This document shows positions 47,661-59,686 of a stretch of 64,000 nucleotides of DNA, in pieces; within the stretch, counting starts at the first letter, position 1; every line of letters starts with the position of its first letter. Origin of the DNA: Paracentrotus lividus (lineage: Eukaryota > Echinodermata > Echinoidea > Camarodonta > Echinidae); contig CALNVZ010003435.1 of NCBI GenBank assembly GCA_940671915.1, positions 3,689,330 to 3,753,329 of the forward strand. Direction: 5' to 3'. Both the position numbers and the translations under genes were made by a program. The notes under the pieces are model-generated. The model did not search any database and was not told where the DNA came from. It saw nothing but the letters and a program-made list of their open reading frames with translations.

Positions 47661-48717
47661 AATTCATTCCTCAACCATGTTTACAGTACTGTGAATTACG
47701 GTATAAGCTAAAATTCATAATCGAAATGCATTTATTGTTTAGACCCCAAAACATGACAATAATACGTTCATAATTATGCATACCTATGAACAAAGAAAAG
47801 AAAACAAACACCCACCAAAACAGACAAACAAACTGTCAAACAGATTAGAAAGAAAAACTTTTTTGGAAGAAAATTATTGCATATTTTCCATATAAGTAGA
47901 TTTGCCAACATTTTAAGGAGCGCTTCATTGACGAAACCTTGTCGATGAGGGCCACTTTACTTTCTTATCTTGTCAGCTTTCTTTGCCTGACGATGTGGCG
48001 TGTCTACACGTCCATCACAGCACTGAACGAGTGCTGTAAATATTCAATAAAAATTGTTCCCTTATCTTTGCGAGGCTAATAAAAGTTATGGCGTTGATTC
48101 GAGAGAATGGCAATTGAGTTGGTGTGACGGTGTTGAGGGAATAAAAAGCTTACAAATAGACAAACTGATAAAGCGCTCTGTGAAGTTTTGTTAAGCGCTG
48201 TGTTTTCACATTGATTATTATTTGCTGGGAGTTCAAAAATAAACAGAATCGTTTCATTGCTTCACAATCCCTGAGATGTCATTCGTTCTCACATAGATGG
48301 TCTGCCTCGTTATCGTCATGATAATATCATCGACAAATGGTACTCCTCGACTGCGAAAATTATTTCAAGAGCACCGATAATTTACCAAGGGGTATAACAC
48401 AAAGAGGTACAACAAAAATAAAAAAAACATAAAAGAAGGGGCTTAAGTGTGGGTGAAATCCCTGTCCCAAAATTGAAAATAACCTGACAAATTGAAAAAG
48501 TTTTTCGAGACGAATTATTGTTGGGGGAAAAAAAATAATTAAGCCATTTTATTTCGGCAAAGTTGTCAAACCTCCACCCCTTCATCAAAAATAGTATAGC
48601 GACGCCCATGAGGTTAAAATGGGGAAAGGATATCAAGAAGTGGAATGTATGAGGTGGAGAAGGTGGAATGATGATGATCAGGGATAGGGGATGAGGTAAC
48701 CATGGTAGCGGATGAGG
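47661..48717. other. Intergenic DNA without recognised genes
   Basis: AT-rich. The minus-strand frame 48382-48942 (186 codons) extends through the neighbouring (GA)n repeat and has no domain outside its Ser/Leu run; not supported as a gene. Confidence 0.5.
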
Positions 48718-48744
48718 AGAAGGAGGAGGAGGAGAAGGAGGCGC

Positions 48745-48821
<77 letters not shown>

Positions 48822-48840
48822 TGGAGAGAGAGGGAGAGAA
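48718..48840. repeat. (GA)n microsatellite
   Basis: GGA triplets, then a long GA dinucleotide tract (48747-48822) with rare AAAG and GGGA interruptions, followed by a short (TA)n at 48867-48881. Confidence 0.95.
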
Positions 48841-49160
48841 AAAAAATAAAGAGGTAAATATAAATATATATATATATATATGACGAAGAGAGTCGGAGAA
48901 GGCGAGAGGGGAAAGAAAAGGAAAAATATAATTGAAAAACAAAGTTAACGTTCATTCAGTTCAAAAGAGATAACAGGGAAAATAAAAAAAGAAAGGCTAG
49001 GTATAAATCACTCATACCTCAATCAATAAATTCTTTCCTAGTTTATCTGTAAACTTCTTCTCAATGTGCATCAAATCATACCGTTTTTATGATTTGTTTT
49101 ATGCGATGAGATTTATGATTTTATGTGTTCGTAGTAATAAAAAAGATAACATGTAAGAAA

Positions 49161-49198
49161 AAGACAGACAGACAGACAGACAGACAGAAAGAAAGAAA
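49161..49198. repeat. (AGAC)n/(GAAA)n microsatellite
   Basis: Short tetranucleotide repeat, AGAC then GAAA. Confidence 0.9.
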
Positions 49199-49209
49199 AT
49201 TGATGAATA

Positions 49210-49812
49210 TAGGGGAGACCGGGGACAATAATTGTAACACTATCTTCCAAATTTTTACTTATAAACTGTATTATAACTAAATACTTGCTTAAAACTAAAT
49301 AAAACGAAAAATGCATATCTTAGCTCGACATATGAATAGGTTCGGGTTAAGTAAAACTATTTATTTTGAAGCCATTATCATTTCAAAGCAATTGTAATAC
49401 ATTTATATACGGGGCAATTATAGCACATGAATTGTAACATTTTGTTTTTCTTTATCAAAGCTATGCACTTGACAGATTAAAGATTTAAACAATATTAACC
49501 ACATAAGCTAATTATAATAAAGACAATGCTTGACTCAAGTGCATGGCATTGGGTTACTGCGGCAGTTTACGGGCTGTGTACGGGCTGCGGTACGGGCTAT
49601 ATGGCAGCGCGCTGTAGCCTCCCGAGGTAGGCGACCATATTTGGAGAGATTTTTTTTCTATCTTAGCTCAGGTATTCATCGTTGAAACTTTAGCAAAATA
49701 CAGGCCTAAGAATATAATTTCTAAAAAATAGAAAGGACAGCCATAGCTCAACCACATATTTTCCAGAAGAAAAACATTGAGTAGTGTGAGATGTTACTTT
49801 CCTGCTCAAAAA

Positions 49813-49878
<66 letters not shown>

Positions 49879-50048
49879 GCAGTAGAAAGTTCAACGAACC
49901 GTTAAATCTGTTTACCCTCAAACAGCATGTGGAGCGATGAAATGCACATGCTCTGTACACAGGTTAAGTTTGTGGCGTGTTTCTGCTAGGGATGGGAGCC
50001 TCTGTTACAATTGCCCCGTGTTACAATTGTCCCGGTCCCCCCCCCCTA
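49210..50048. mobile_element. TIR element with GGGACAAT-type ends, ~840 bp
   Basis: The left end reads TAGGGGAGACCGGGGACAAT; the complement of the right end reads TAGGGGGGGGGGACCGGGAC, then AATTGTAACA as in the left arm. TA is at both tips. ATTGTAACA and GGGGCAATT recur inside (49409-49440, 50005-50030). A T homopolymer of about 59 bases (49819-49877) sits within it. No coding frame; 49748-49960 minus is a poly-Lys artefact of the T-run. Confidence 0.7.
49819..49877. repeat. Poly(T) tract, about 59 bases
   Basis: Uninterrupted T run. Its length is likely to be unreliable in any assembly. Confidence 0.97.
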
Positions 50049-50143
50049 ATGTAGAAAGGAGACAGCGTGACGAAGTCTTACACATTTCATCTGCTTTTAT
50101 TCTGACGGAGAGGGCCTGTGGCAGTAGAAGTAATTCTACAGGT

Positions 50144-50587
50144 CGCAGACCTATAAATAGATCTAGTCAATAAAAAACTGCACCACCTACCCGTACCAAA
50201 GATGACGTCATTGTTGTTTTAAAAAAATCATTTAAAATCAATGATATGTATTTGAACAGATTTTTTTCAATTGTACATTGAAAGGGATCAACAATGGTCC
50301 AGATGAGTCCATTTAGAGGTCAGAAGTTGGTCCCATTGAGATTTTTGGCAGAACTTTGCGCTCAAGGTACTCCTAAAGTGTTGCCAATTTAAGTCTATTT
50401 AGTGTATTGTTTTACTGCAGCCCCTTTAACAGAAAAAAGAGCAGAAAAACCTCTCTGCATACTTTCACAAGATTAAGAAAAATATATGCCCAAGTAAAGC
50501 CCAAAGTTTGAAGAATGTCATTATAAACACTTATTTTTAATGATTTTTTAACACACGGGTCTATTGAGGTCTATTTATAGGTCTGCG
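50144..50587. mobile_element. Inverted-repeat element, 444 bp
   Basis: CGCAGACCTATAAATAGA at 50144-50161 is matched by its inverted copy ending at 50587. The arms continue to pair weakly through TTAAAAAAATCATTTAAAA (left, 50219 onwards) and AATGATTTTTTAACA (right). No coding capacity. An isolated TGACGTCA lies at 50203-50210. Confidence 0.65.
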
Positions 50588-51049
50588 CTCAGAATCGCTG
50601 ACAAACTGACTTTGGTCAACTTTTTTTCTCTCGTTATTTATCATGATAAATTCTCATTTGTTGTGTACAGTGGTGGATCCAGGGGGCACAACAATTTTTT
50701 GGAAACCACTCAATGAATGTACATGTAAATATGTATTTTTCTTTTCTGCGACCCCTCCCACTATTTTCAAATGGATCCGCACCTGGGTTTTACTATTAAC
50801 ATGTCCCATATTCATATTCCTACACATTAGAACACATTCGGTTAACAGCCCATTTGGAATCAATTTAGATATTTTTTTTAGTATTTTACCTAACTTTCTC
50901 TTTTACTATTAAAACGATAAGAAGTAATTAGTAAAATTTGATTAAAATAAATGTTAACAACATCAACAATCCTTTCTTTAACTTTGCCTATCATTTTCTA
51001 TCTCTCTCCCTCACTCTTTTATTATTTATTACACTGTTCGTCATAAAGG
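50588..51049. other. Intergenic DNA
   Basis: Contains GTGGATCCAGGGGG (about 50673) and ATGGATCCGCACCTGGG (about 50771), a phrase also seen near 1726 and 63268, so probably remnants of a common repeat. Frames 50643-50912 and 50654-50863 overlap on opposite strands with no domain. Confidence 0.4.
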
Positions 51050-51880
51050 TGGAATATGTTTTTGTGGCTCAAGCGACATTATTCTTTCTTAAAATTGTTA
51101 GTCACCGCTTTCACTTTCCAGGTTCCTGGCTATACCCTCAACCATTCCCGGGGAATTTTCTTCCAAAAAGTTTTTCGACCCAAGAAGATGGCAATTTTCG
51201 TCATTTTTCCTTATTTTTGGGGCCCCTTTTTGTTTACGCGACCCACTAAGGCCCCCTCAGTCATACCCCAAGGAAACACGTCTGAGATGTAGAGTTGGTA
51301 TTGTTCTTTAAGTTAAATCTAGTTTTATGGTTACAGGCTCAACTCTATTGTCTAGGGGAGGGGTCAACATTTATTTTGATTGGGGTTCAACATTGATTTT
51401 ATTCATTTTTAAACCATGGAAATTTCTATCTTCCCTAAATTGTATTGTAAAATCTCGACCAAACTTAAATTAAAATAAAATATTAACTATAATTACCATT
51501 TACAACCTTCTCATCAAGGCTAAACAAAAATTAAGGGGAAAATTATGATAATTAAGGGTTAAAACTTTAACCCCTCCCCAAGACAAGAGACCTAAGCCTG
51601 TTCCAATAAATCTAGATTTAACTTACAGAACAATATAAACAACACACCTCAGACGCGTTTCCTGGGGGTAGAACTGAGGGGGGCTTGATCGAACGGGAAA
51701 ACAAAAAGGGGCCCAAAAATGAGAAAAAAATGACACAAATGGGCATCATGAGGGTTGGCAACATGTGGCAAAACTCTTTTGAAAAAAAAAAGTCCTTTTG
51801 AAGGGTTTGGGAGAATGTCCAAGATATAGCCAGGGTTCCGAAAAAGTAAAAGCAGGGACAAACATATTCAAGAAATTAAG
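51050..51880. mobile_element. Inverted-repeat element, ~830 bp
   Basis: Diverged arms of about 325 bp surround a loop near 51375-51565. Left GCTTTCACTTTCCAGGTTCC pairs with right GGTTCCGAAAAAGTAAAAGC. GGGGCCCCTTTTTGTTT pairs with ACAAAAAGGGGCCC, and TTGTCTAGGGGAGGGGT with CCCCTCCCCAAGACAAG. The frames at 51056-51292 and 51649-51861 are the two arms read in opposite directions. Outer limits approximate. Confidence 0.7.
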
Positions 51881-53197
51881 GCCGGAACAAAATCATGTCA
51901 TTTAGCGTCAAAAAAAGGGGAGCCGTCAAATCGTATGAGAAAATAATACCAGGACCAAGGCTCAAAAAGCATGAGCGCCATCTGCGTTTGAAATTTAACA
52001 TTTCTATTTTGCTGGAAGATCAAGATACATAATTATATGTCATCAAAGAATTTTAATTAGGGAAAAATAATTAATGGAAAAATGAATAATTTGTTTGTTT
52101 TACCAATACGGTATGTTCTTGAACAGTTCTTGATAATGCTTAAAACTTAATATCATTACAATAAAAGGAAACGCCTGATCAAATACATGTTTCTTTTGTT
52201 CCTGCATTCACTCAGTGTTTATTCTGCATTCATAGAATTGTCCCAGGATTTAACAGTTCCTTTATTTGTTCGTGTCCGACGCGGAAGGATGCCAAAATCA
52301 CTTAATTTTCCTCCTCGACCATTCTTTGTCTTTTCACTGTTCTATGAGACGCCACCATTAGGTATTAAGAAATACGCACGAGCTTTTTGAACTTGCCAAG
52401 TTATAAATCTCTCTAAACAGTGCGAAATATCAGCTAAATAATAAAGCGTTAAGATAAAGTTCACCCAGAGTTGCCCTGCAAAAAAATATAAAAACGAAAG
52501 TAGATACATTTGTCAAGGTTTGTAGACAATCGAACGCCTTTGTCAAAATGTCAAAGCCAAACTCTAGGCGGTGTTTGATATCAAACAATGATAAATTTGA
52601 TTCTATCCATGTATGTCATTGTTTTGCAGAGTCAATTTTATGAAAATGCCACCAGTGTGATTCAGAAGTATTAGCCTAGGACTCGTTAAAAATCTGTCAG
52701 TTTTTGATCCTTTCGCATGATTTTTGAGACTTTAAAGAGTCGAAATGAAAATGTCAGATGATGCGTCATTGATAACGGAGGATCCTATAATGCAATCGTT
52801 GAAACCCTCTCCCAAAATAGTATTTTACGTGATAGAACATCAAGTCCCACTGGTATAGTGAGAAGATGTAAACGGCAAAAGGAGTCAAATAGTTGTTTAA
52901 AAAGTTGTTACATTTTTTCGTAAATGTAAGTTCTTTTCCAGGCAATTTAATTTCACTTAATAACATCTAATTCATCCAGCATTTTTTTACATTTTCAATT
53001 GCATAGATTAAAGCAAAAGCAAACCTTTAAGTCGAAAGTTGTAAAGCCCATAACGTTTTTTGTAATTGCACCTCACCGTATCTAATTTAGATGAATACCA
53101 AAATAACCAATAGTTTTTAGTCTTTTATCAATAACTCCTTTAGACATCGACATTTATCAATGAACTACATGACTTGTATAATATGGTAATATGAGAA

Positions 53198-53237
<40 letters not shown>

Positions 53238-54298
53238 ATATGAGAAGGAGAAGGGTGAGTTCGCATGAAGAGGGGGTGGGTGGAAACCCCAAAATAAGAC
53301 GTGACATACGCCCTTTTCCCATGCTAAGTATCATGGGTTAAATTAATGAGGTGTTTCCTAGCCCTCTATTCGTGGAGAAGACAAACGGACGTAGTGACCA
53401 TGGAGATGTAAATCAGTAGACCTAACAATAAACATGGCAGCTCATCATCAACCGGAAGCTATCAATCTGACCCGTCTGACCGTCACGTGACTTATATGAC
53501 CTATATTCAGGATCATAAATGGCAATTTATTATTGGTGTGCTTTTTCTTTGGCCTCTTTTATCAAATTCCCAGCAGATTTTGTCGAAATTAAAATTAAAC
53601 TGAACGCGATGTGCATGCATGGTGTTAGAATTAATCAATATTACATATATATCTATATGTCATAAAATTTATATCAAACACTTTGTTTTAAAATCAATAG
53701 TCAATTATTTAGTTTTATTATTATCTTGTTGGAATAGGCCTAGCAATGATATGGAATTTATAGTTTGTAACTTTTAACGCTGGATTTGCAAAAAAAAAAA
53801 AAAAAATAATAATAATAATAATAAAAAAAATTAGTTAATTAATCAATAGATCAAATGTAAGGATTTTTAACCAATCAAATTATTAAATATCTTTCATAAA
53901 TATATTCCCCAAGTTGCAGATAAAGCGCCTATATTTTGCACATTGTTTCAAATCATGAATGTATCTGAAATCGAATTTATTTGGGGTTAGAGTTTACTTA
54001 TCGTAGGTGCCTGGATTCCCTAACGTGTCGGCGCAGAGGGCACACTTCTAAATAGGCTCCCGGTAACTGGGATTCTGAAAGTGTAGTGACCAAAAATATT
54101 TATATTGATAATTTAAACTAATCTGAAATACATTATTTGCTAAATGTCTGTACATTACTGTTGTATATTCCACTACATTTTCTGTGACTATCTAATGTTC
54201 CACTTACACGCAACAATTTGACAAATCTGTTGATCTATTAATAATTATTATAATGATTATGATATCCCAAATCCATCAGAAGTCAAATTTCTTTCTAA
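51881..54298. other. Intergenic DNA without recognised genes
   Basis: AT-rich. Includes a (GA)n with G-run at 53190-53237 and an A-run at 53791-53806. No supported frame or RNA. Confidence 0.5.
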
Positions 54299-54337
54299 AT
54301 TTATAATAATAATAATAACAATAATAATAATAATAAC

Positions 54338-54396
<59 letters not shown>

Positions 54397-54485
54397 TAAT
54401 AATAATAATAATAATACCAATAATAATAATAATAATAATAATAGGCCTAATGATAACAATAATAATAATAATTATTATTATTATA
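54299..54485. repeat. (TAA)n microsatellite
   Basis: Long TAA trinucleotide repeat with CAA/CCAA interruptions and one embedded TAGGCCTA (54442-54449). The minus-strand frame encodes only poly-Ile. Confidence 0.96.
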
Positions 54486-55494
54486 ATAGTTACATTTATA
54501 TAAAGCTTAATAAATATATCCAACTTGAAGTTATAGATTTGAAATTATTTTTTCGATTCCCCCTTTTACTCTTCACTTCCTAGCTCCTGTATGTATCTTC
54601 ATTCCCCCAATTTTACTATACATTTCATTATTCCGCAGTTAATGTTGAATGTTTAATTTATTTCGTTTGTAGATGCTATGTTTTACAAATATTGTACATT
54701 GTCATTTTGAAACTGCGATTTATCCCGAGAGCTGAGAAAGTATTTCTAGTACAAATCTAAAATACATAATATTTCAAATCATTTACCATTTCAACCTTAG
54801 AGTGAAAAAGTTGTGATAGATAAGACCGAGATGTATTGTATATTAGATCTAAAAATGCATGGGAGTTTAGGTATAAATTCATTGAAATGAAAATGAGATT
54901 TTCGAGGAAACGTTAGATTGTTGCAGGCAGAGAGACTAAATCATCATGAACGACTTGATTTTTTTATGATTAAAATGTAATATGACAAGAAATTATAATG
55001 AAAGTATAGAGAACTATCAAATATCAAAAATTTCTCTAGGATGAAAGCAATGGGTAACAGCTCTGATACGCATCAATCCAGCATTACTATCAAGTCATTC
55101 GCCCCGTACAACATCGGCCGGGGTTGCAACACGAGAAGAGGAAATTTGCACGAGTCTGTGAGATAAATTGAAAATGAAAGGCAATTTAGCGAGACTTTTG
55201 GTCGTGTATCTTTGATTGGCATTCGCGATGAATCGATGTGAATCGGAGCACATATGATCGTATTAGGGCTTTTTATTTCTTTTCTTTCCACTCTTGAAGA
55301 ATAGAAGGAGCAGAGCCAATAACCTCTCAGCGTGTATTCTCTCTCTGATATTGGAGCGACTAACCAAGCTGGACTCCTACAACGCATTTTAAGTTTGCCC
55401 TCTTATATTTGATATAATTCTCTTTATTCAGTTCTTGGCACCCCGCCCCCTCTATATACATTAATTTTTTTTTTCAACCCCCTCTCCCTAACCC
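54486..55494. other. Intergenic DNA without recognised genes
   Basis: The frame 55073-55387 minus (104 codons) has no recognisable domain. Its region is somewhat less AT-rich than neighbours, so an exon cannot be fully excluded, but nothing positive supports it. Confidence 0.45.
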
Positions 55495-55665
55495 TTTCTC
55501 TCTCTCTCTCTCTCCCTCTCTCTCTCTCTTTCTCTCTTTTTATTTATTTTTTTTATTTTTAAAATCTTTCCCTATCTCGCACCCTCCTCCTCTCTCTCTC
55601 TCTCTCTCTTCTCTCTTTCCATCTCTATATATCTGCCTCTCTTATTCTCACTCTTCCCAATGTAC
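55495..55665. repeat. (TC)n-rich microsatellite field
   Basis: Two CT-repeat blocks (55497-55538 and 55590-55618) separated by T-rich DNA, plus a C-run, A-run and (TA)n at 55691-55726 just beyond. Confidence 0.88.
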
Positions 55666-57354
55666 CTTCTCAATTCGTCCTTTTTAATACCCACCCCCCC
55701 CCAAAAAAAAAAATATATATATATATACACAGCCTTTCATTTCTAAATACTATAAAATAGTACTGCAATCAATTTCCCCCTGTTGTTCGTTTAAAAATGT
55801 ACCATATTTCTTTTCCTTTTAGCAAAATTTTCACAACGTCCTAAGCTATCCGATATGCGTCGGGCTAGTGGGCAAACTACTGACGGGTGAGCATGGCGAG
55901 GGCGACCGGAATTCGTATATCCATGCTCACCTCTAGTTTTAATGGAATGAGCCAAGAATATGCTTGTATAATTGGTTTCAGAAAGCAAAAATCGATGTAA
56001 AAAATCACAAAACGGGACAAAAGAGCATTTGGAGGGGGTATCGGACCAGAAAACTAGCGATTATCCAGTTCACTCACAGCTCAATGGCTTTCAATATTGA
56101 TACACATGGCGTTATAATTGTGGTTTTATTTCTTTTTGCCCCTCTGCTCCTCCCTCTTTTCAAGTTCTTTGCTTTGCATTGAAACCGATGCGTATAGTGG
56201 AAATCTCTTATGAATATGGGACCCTCTTTTAGGAGAGGTGACACCCAAATAATATATATTTTTTTGTAGATAAAATGCCAATTTCACCTAAAAATTGTCA
56301 GTGAAATATATTGGAAAATTACATGGAAAGAAGTCCAACACTCTGTTCAATTTGTAATCTATAGCGACACCCCTTCTAACCTTTCAAACCTTCACTAAAA
56401 AAAAATCCGTATAAACGGTAACTTTTTTTGGCATTGTACTGTGGACGTCCTCATGCAAATATACAATAAGATATGTGTTATAATCATTTGGATAAGTCAT
56501 ATTTTCATTATTAAATGCTGATGACTCATGTGGGCATAATCATTTCATTAAGGAATGTCATCAACTGTCAAATAAGTTTGATGGCGCAAAACAAGATAAA
56601 TATTTTCATTGCCAATTGGAAGAATTAATTATTTTTAAAAAGGGATCAAGTCAGTTACCCTCACAATCATTGTGTAAAAAAAATAACCAAAAAAAAAAAG
56701 AAAAAAAGAGAGGAGATATCCGAGTTGCACTACACTCATGCACATCAATGAACTAGCGCCATCTATCTTTACTGAATAAATAGTTACTGTTCTTGGTAGA
56801 TATGTCTTATGGTCTCTTCACAGATCTCTAAAATGGTCTCGACCCCCTGAAATTTATCGAATAGGGGGGAAGGAGTTAATTGCTTGCAAATACATTCAAA
56901 AGAAAATGTCAATACACATCCAGTAAATTTTGGCGGTTTATCCGATTTTTGTACACCTTTCGTTTTGTTTGTTGTTGTGTTTGATGTCCTTATGAATAGT
57001 TATTAAATCTAACAATATCCAATAAACGAAAATTGTTTCTCCCACCCTCTTATAAACTTTCCCCAATTCACATGAAATATAATTAATTCACATGAATCAT
57101 GTGAATAGCATTTATTTACTTAGCCCCTGCTCATTGTCGGCCCACCAAATCTGCCCATGCCATTTTTTTCTTGAGAGATTGCGGTTAATGACTACTGGTG
57201 TTGACTTAACAATTAATTATGCTCCAAAAAAAGTTGATGAAGATAATGAAAAAACGGTTGAATAAATGAGCCGGTGGCTCCCACGGTATTATTTTAATCG
57301 TCCATTGAAGAGCGGATAGTATAATATATCACGAATGAGAGGAACCATACTGAA
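55666..57354. other. Intergenic DNA without recognised genes
   Basis: AT-rich with A-runs near 56676-56706. No supported gene or strong repeat. Confidence 0.5.
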
Positions 57355-59661
57355 TACTTGACTCTTCCATGTCTTCCTGTCTTTGAGGAGCACTGGCCCG
57401 TGATTGTTCCTGTCCATTTTCCTCTCTCTCTCTTTCCATCTCTCTCTCCCTTTCTCTTCTTTTCTTGTTTGTCATCGTAAAACAATGAATAAACTTTCTG
57501 ACTTGCTGTGCTCTGTAATGTAACACCTATAAGTACATATAAGTGGACAAAGTCTTATTTTCATAAGTGCAACGGGCGACAATACCCCTCTTTAAAACTC
57601 TACCTGTGTGAAATAACTTCAAGAGAAAAGTCACTATTCGGAGAGAAAAAAACATAATATGATAGAAAAAATAGATACACCTGACGTCTGTGCTGACCTT
57701 AATTAGTGTTGAAAGGATTCCATGAAAAAAAAAATCCTTTTAAATTGTTCATATTGTCAGTTGTTTTCATTGTTATTTGCTCATTAAACCTCTTGTAGGT
57801 GAAACATTAATCCTACTTGTGAATATACTTAGAAAAACTTTCATTTCACTTGAAGGATAATACTTCACAAAAAAGTTCTGTACTTCGATTCCGCCCTCAA
57901 AGCTCTATATCCGGGTCTTGAGTATCCCTTCAATATCCCTGTGCGATGTAAAATCTTTCACAAAGGCCCTACATTAAAATACTTATCAAGATTTACAAAA
58001 AAACAACAAAAAAATAAGACCAGATATTTAACTTCGTTGCACGCCAAAAGAAAGAGTAGATTTTTGTTCTTTTTATCTTTAAAAAATATAATGTGAACAA
58101 GTCTTGAGTGTCGTGAATGCTGGAAATTGACTTAAATAAGTTTTAATTAATAAAGATTTTTTTTCGTTTTTTTTCCTTCGTTTTTTTTCCATTTTTTATT
58201 CTTTCTTACAATGCAATCATTTGTTGAGTAAAAATGTAACCTTAACACTCAAAGGGTTAAGAAAATGTTAAGAAACCGATAATATTGTCATGTGTGATTA
58301 TATTTATAGTGTATGTATTAATTGATGATAACAATATTTCTTAAAAATTATATGTCGGGTGATACTTCCTTTGACACTTTTTGGAAGCTTAAGAAAATAA
58401 CAAACTTATAGCACTTATCTCTGACTTATTAAATTCGATAAAGAACAAATTGAAGAAAATCAAGTGTGTTTAATTAATGATCTTTTGAATTTAATTATTT
58501 CATATTGATAGTAGACAAGTACAAGGAGTGTTAACAAGCAGTACTAGCTCAACTTATAACAGTTCATATTTCAAAGAGTCGCTAAATTTCCTTTGCTAAA
58601 TTGAAAAAATTCCGAAGCAATGTCAATATTAAGCACATGCATCTTTTGTTGAAGAAGTTTGCCAACCTCTTTAATTGTTTTTTTTTTAAGTTTCAGCCTT
58701 AAAAAGAATTTCACAACTCTGTGATATTTTCATATTATTCCATTTCTTTTTTCATTGCCACTTGCTTTCATGTTATTTCATTTTGTTCTCATTATACTTT
58801 ATAATCTCTTGTTTTTATGTTTTCTTGCTCATTATCTCTAATTCTAGTTGAAATATAATAATTCCCACATGATTCAACACGTGGTCATTGAATATTTTTT
58901 ATAATAAATAACAATAAATAAAAACCTTTCAAACGATTGTGCCCCAGCCCTATGCAGACAATTTTATAAAAACTCTTTTTTTTAGCGATACTCTGAAATA
59001 TTATAATCAATACATCGGTGTTTTGTGTTTGTTGGAAGTTCATAATCCTCTTGTAGGAATTAAGGATCAAACATCCTGCCATACTTCTAACATGCCGATA
59101 AGCGACAGTCACATGTATGAAACGCAAGACCAGCGCATTGATATGTGAAAAATTGCCGACAACGCGCACTTCAGAGCGTATACTAAAATACGCAACGAAA
59201 TGTACATCGTTGGCTAAGCGCGCTCGGACGAAATGAATAACGCATGCACACCAAGCGCATAATGTGCGTTGGTCATGCGTCGTACATGTGATTGCGCCAT
59301 AAGTTTCATGTTCTTTGGGTGACAGGAGTACATATCAATTTCTAGTTGTAAACTTAAGGGAAGAGGGCGCTATCACTCTACGCAAAGCGAACGCGGCCAT
59401 AGACTTTTTGTAATTTGCACAGTTTTTTCACTTTGTTTTTCTGATTATGGCGAGCAACTACCTTTTCAAAAAATGATCAACTTGAATAAGTACGCTAAGA
59501 GTCTGAATTTTTCAAAAATAGGAATAACTTATTGCAAAGGGAAAAAAAAGTCCTGTCACTTGAGTCAATTCGAAAATCCTAGTAAGATCAAATTCCTGTA
59601 CAATATGGCCAATTTTGCTCTGCAAATATAGCTCATAACGCCTGTATCGTCATCTTTCCTC
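57355..59661. repeat. Left copy of a ~2.3 kb duplicated block ending at the gap
   Basis: Colinear over its whole length with 59700-61995. Shared blocks include CTGTCTTTGAGGAGCACTG, ACAATGAATAAACTT, GTGGACAAAGTCTTATTTTC and CTTTGACACTTTTTGGAAGC. It stops at the N run just where the right copy carries on. It contains a small inverted repeat at about 59107-59292 (TCACATGTATGA... and its mirror), probably a MITE, and the start of the dispersed 1 kb repeat at 59335. No gene. Confidence 0.88.
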
Positions 59662-59686
59662 NNNNNNNNNNNNNNNNNNNNNNNNN
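59662..59686. other. Assembly gap, 25 N
   Basis: A run of exactly 25 N, a fixed-size placeholder, so the true gap length is not known. Confidence 0.99.

Noticed and set aside
48382-48942. 186-codon minus-strand frame
   Set aside because: Runs through the (GA)n microsatellite, giving Ser/Leu repeats; nothing recognisable outside it.
50673-50790. GGATCC-centred inverted repeat (also near 1726 and 63268)
   Set aside because: The two halves do not extend as complementary arms; probably remnants of a common repeat phrase, too short to call.
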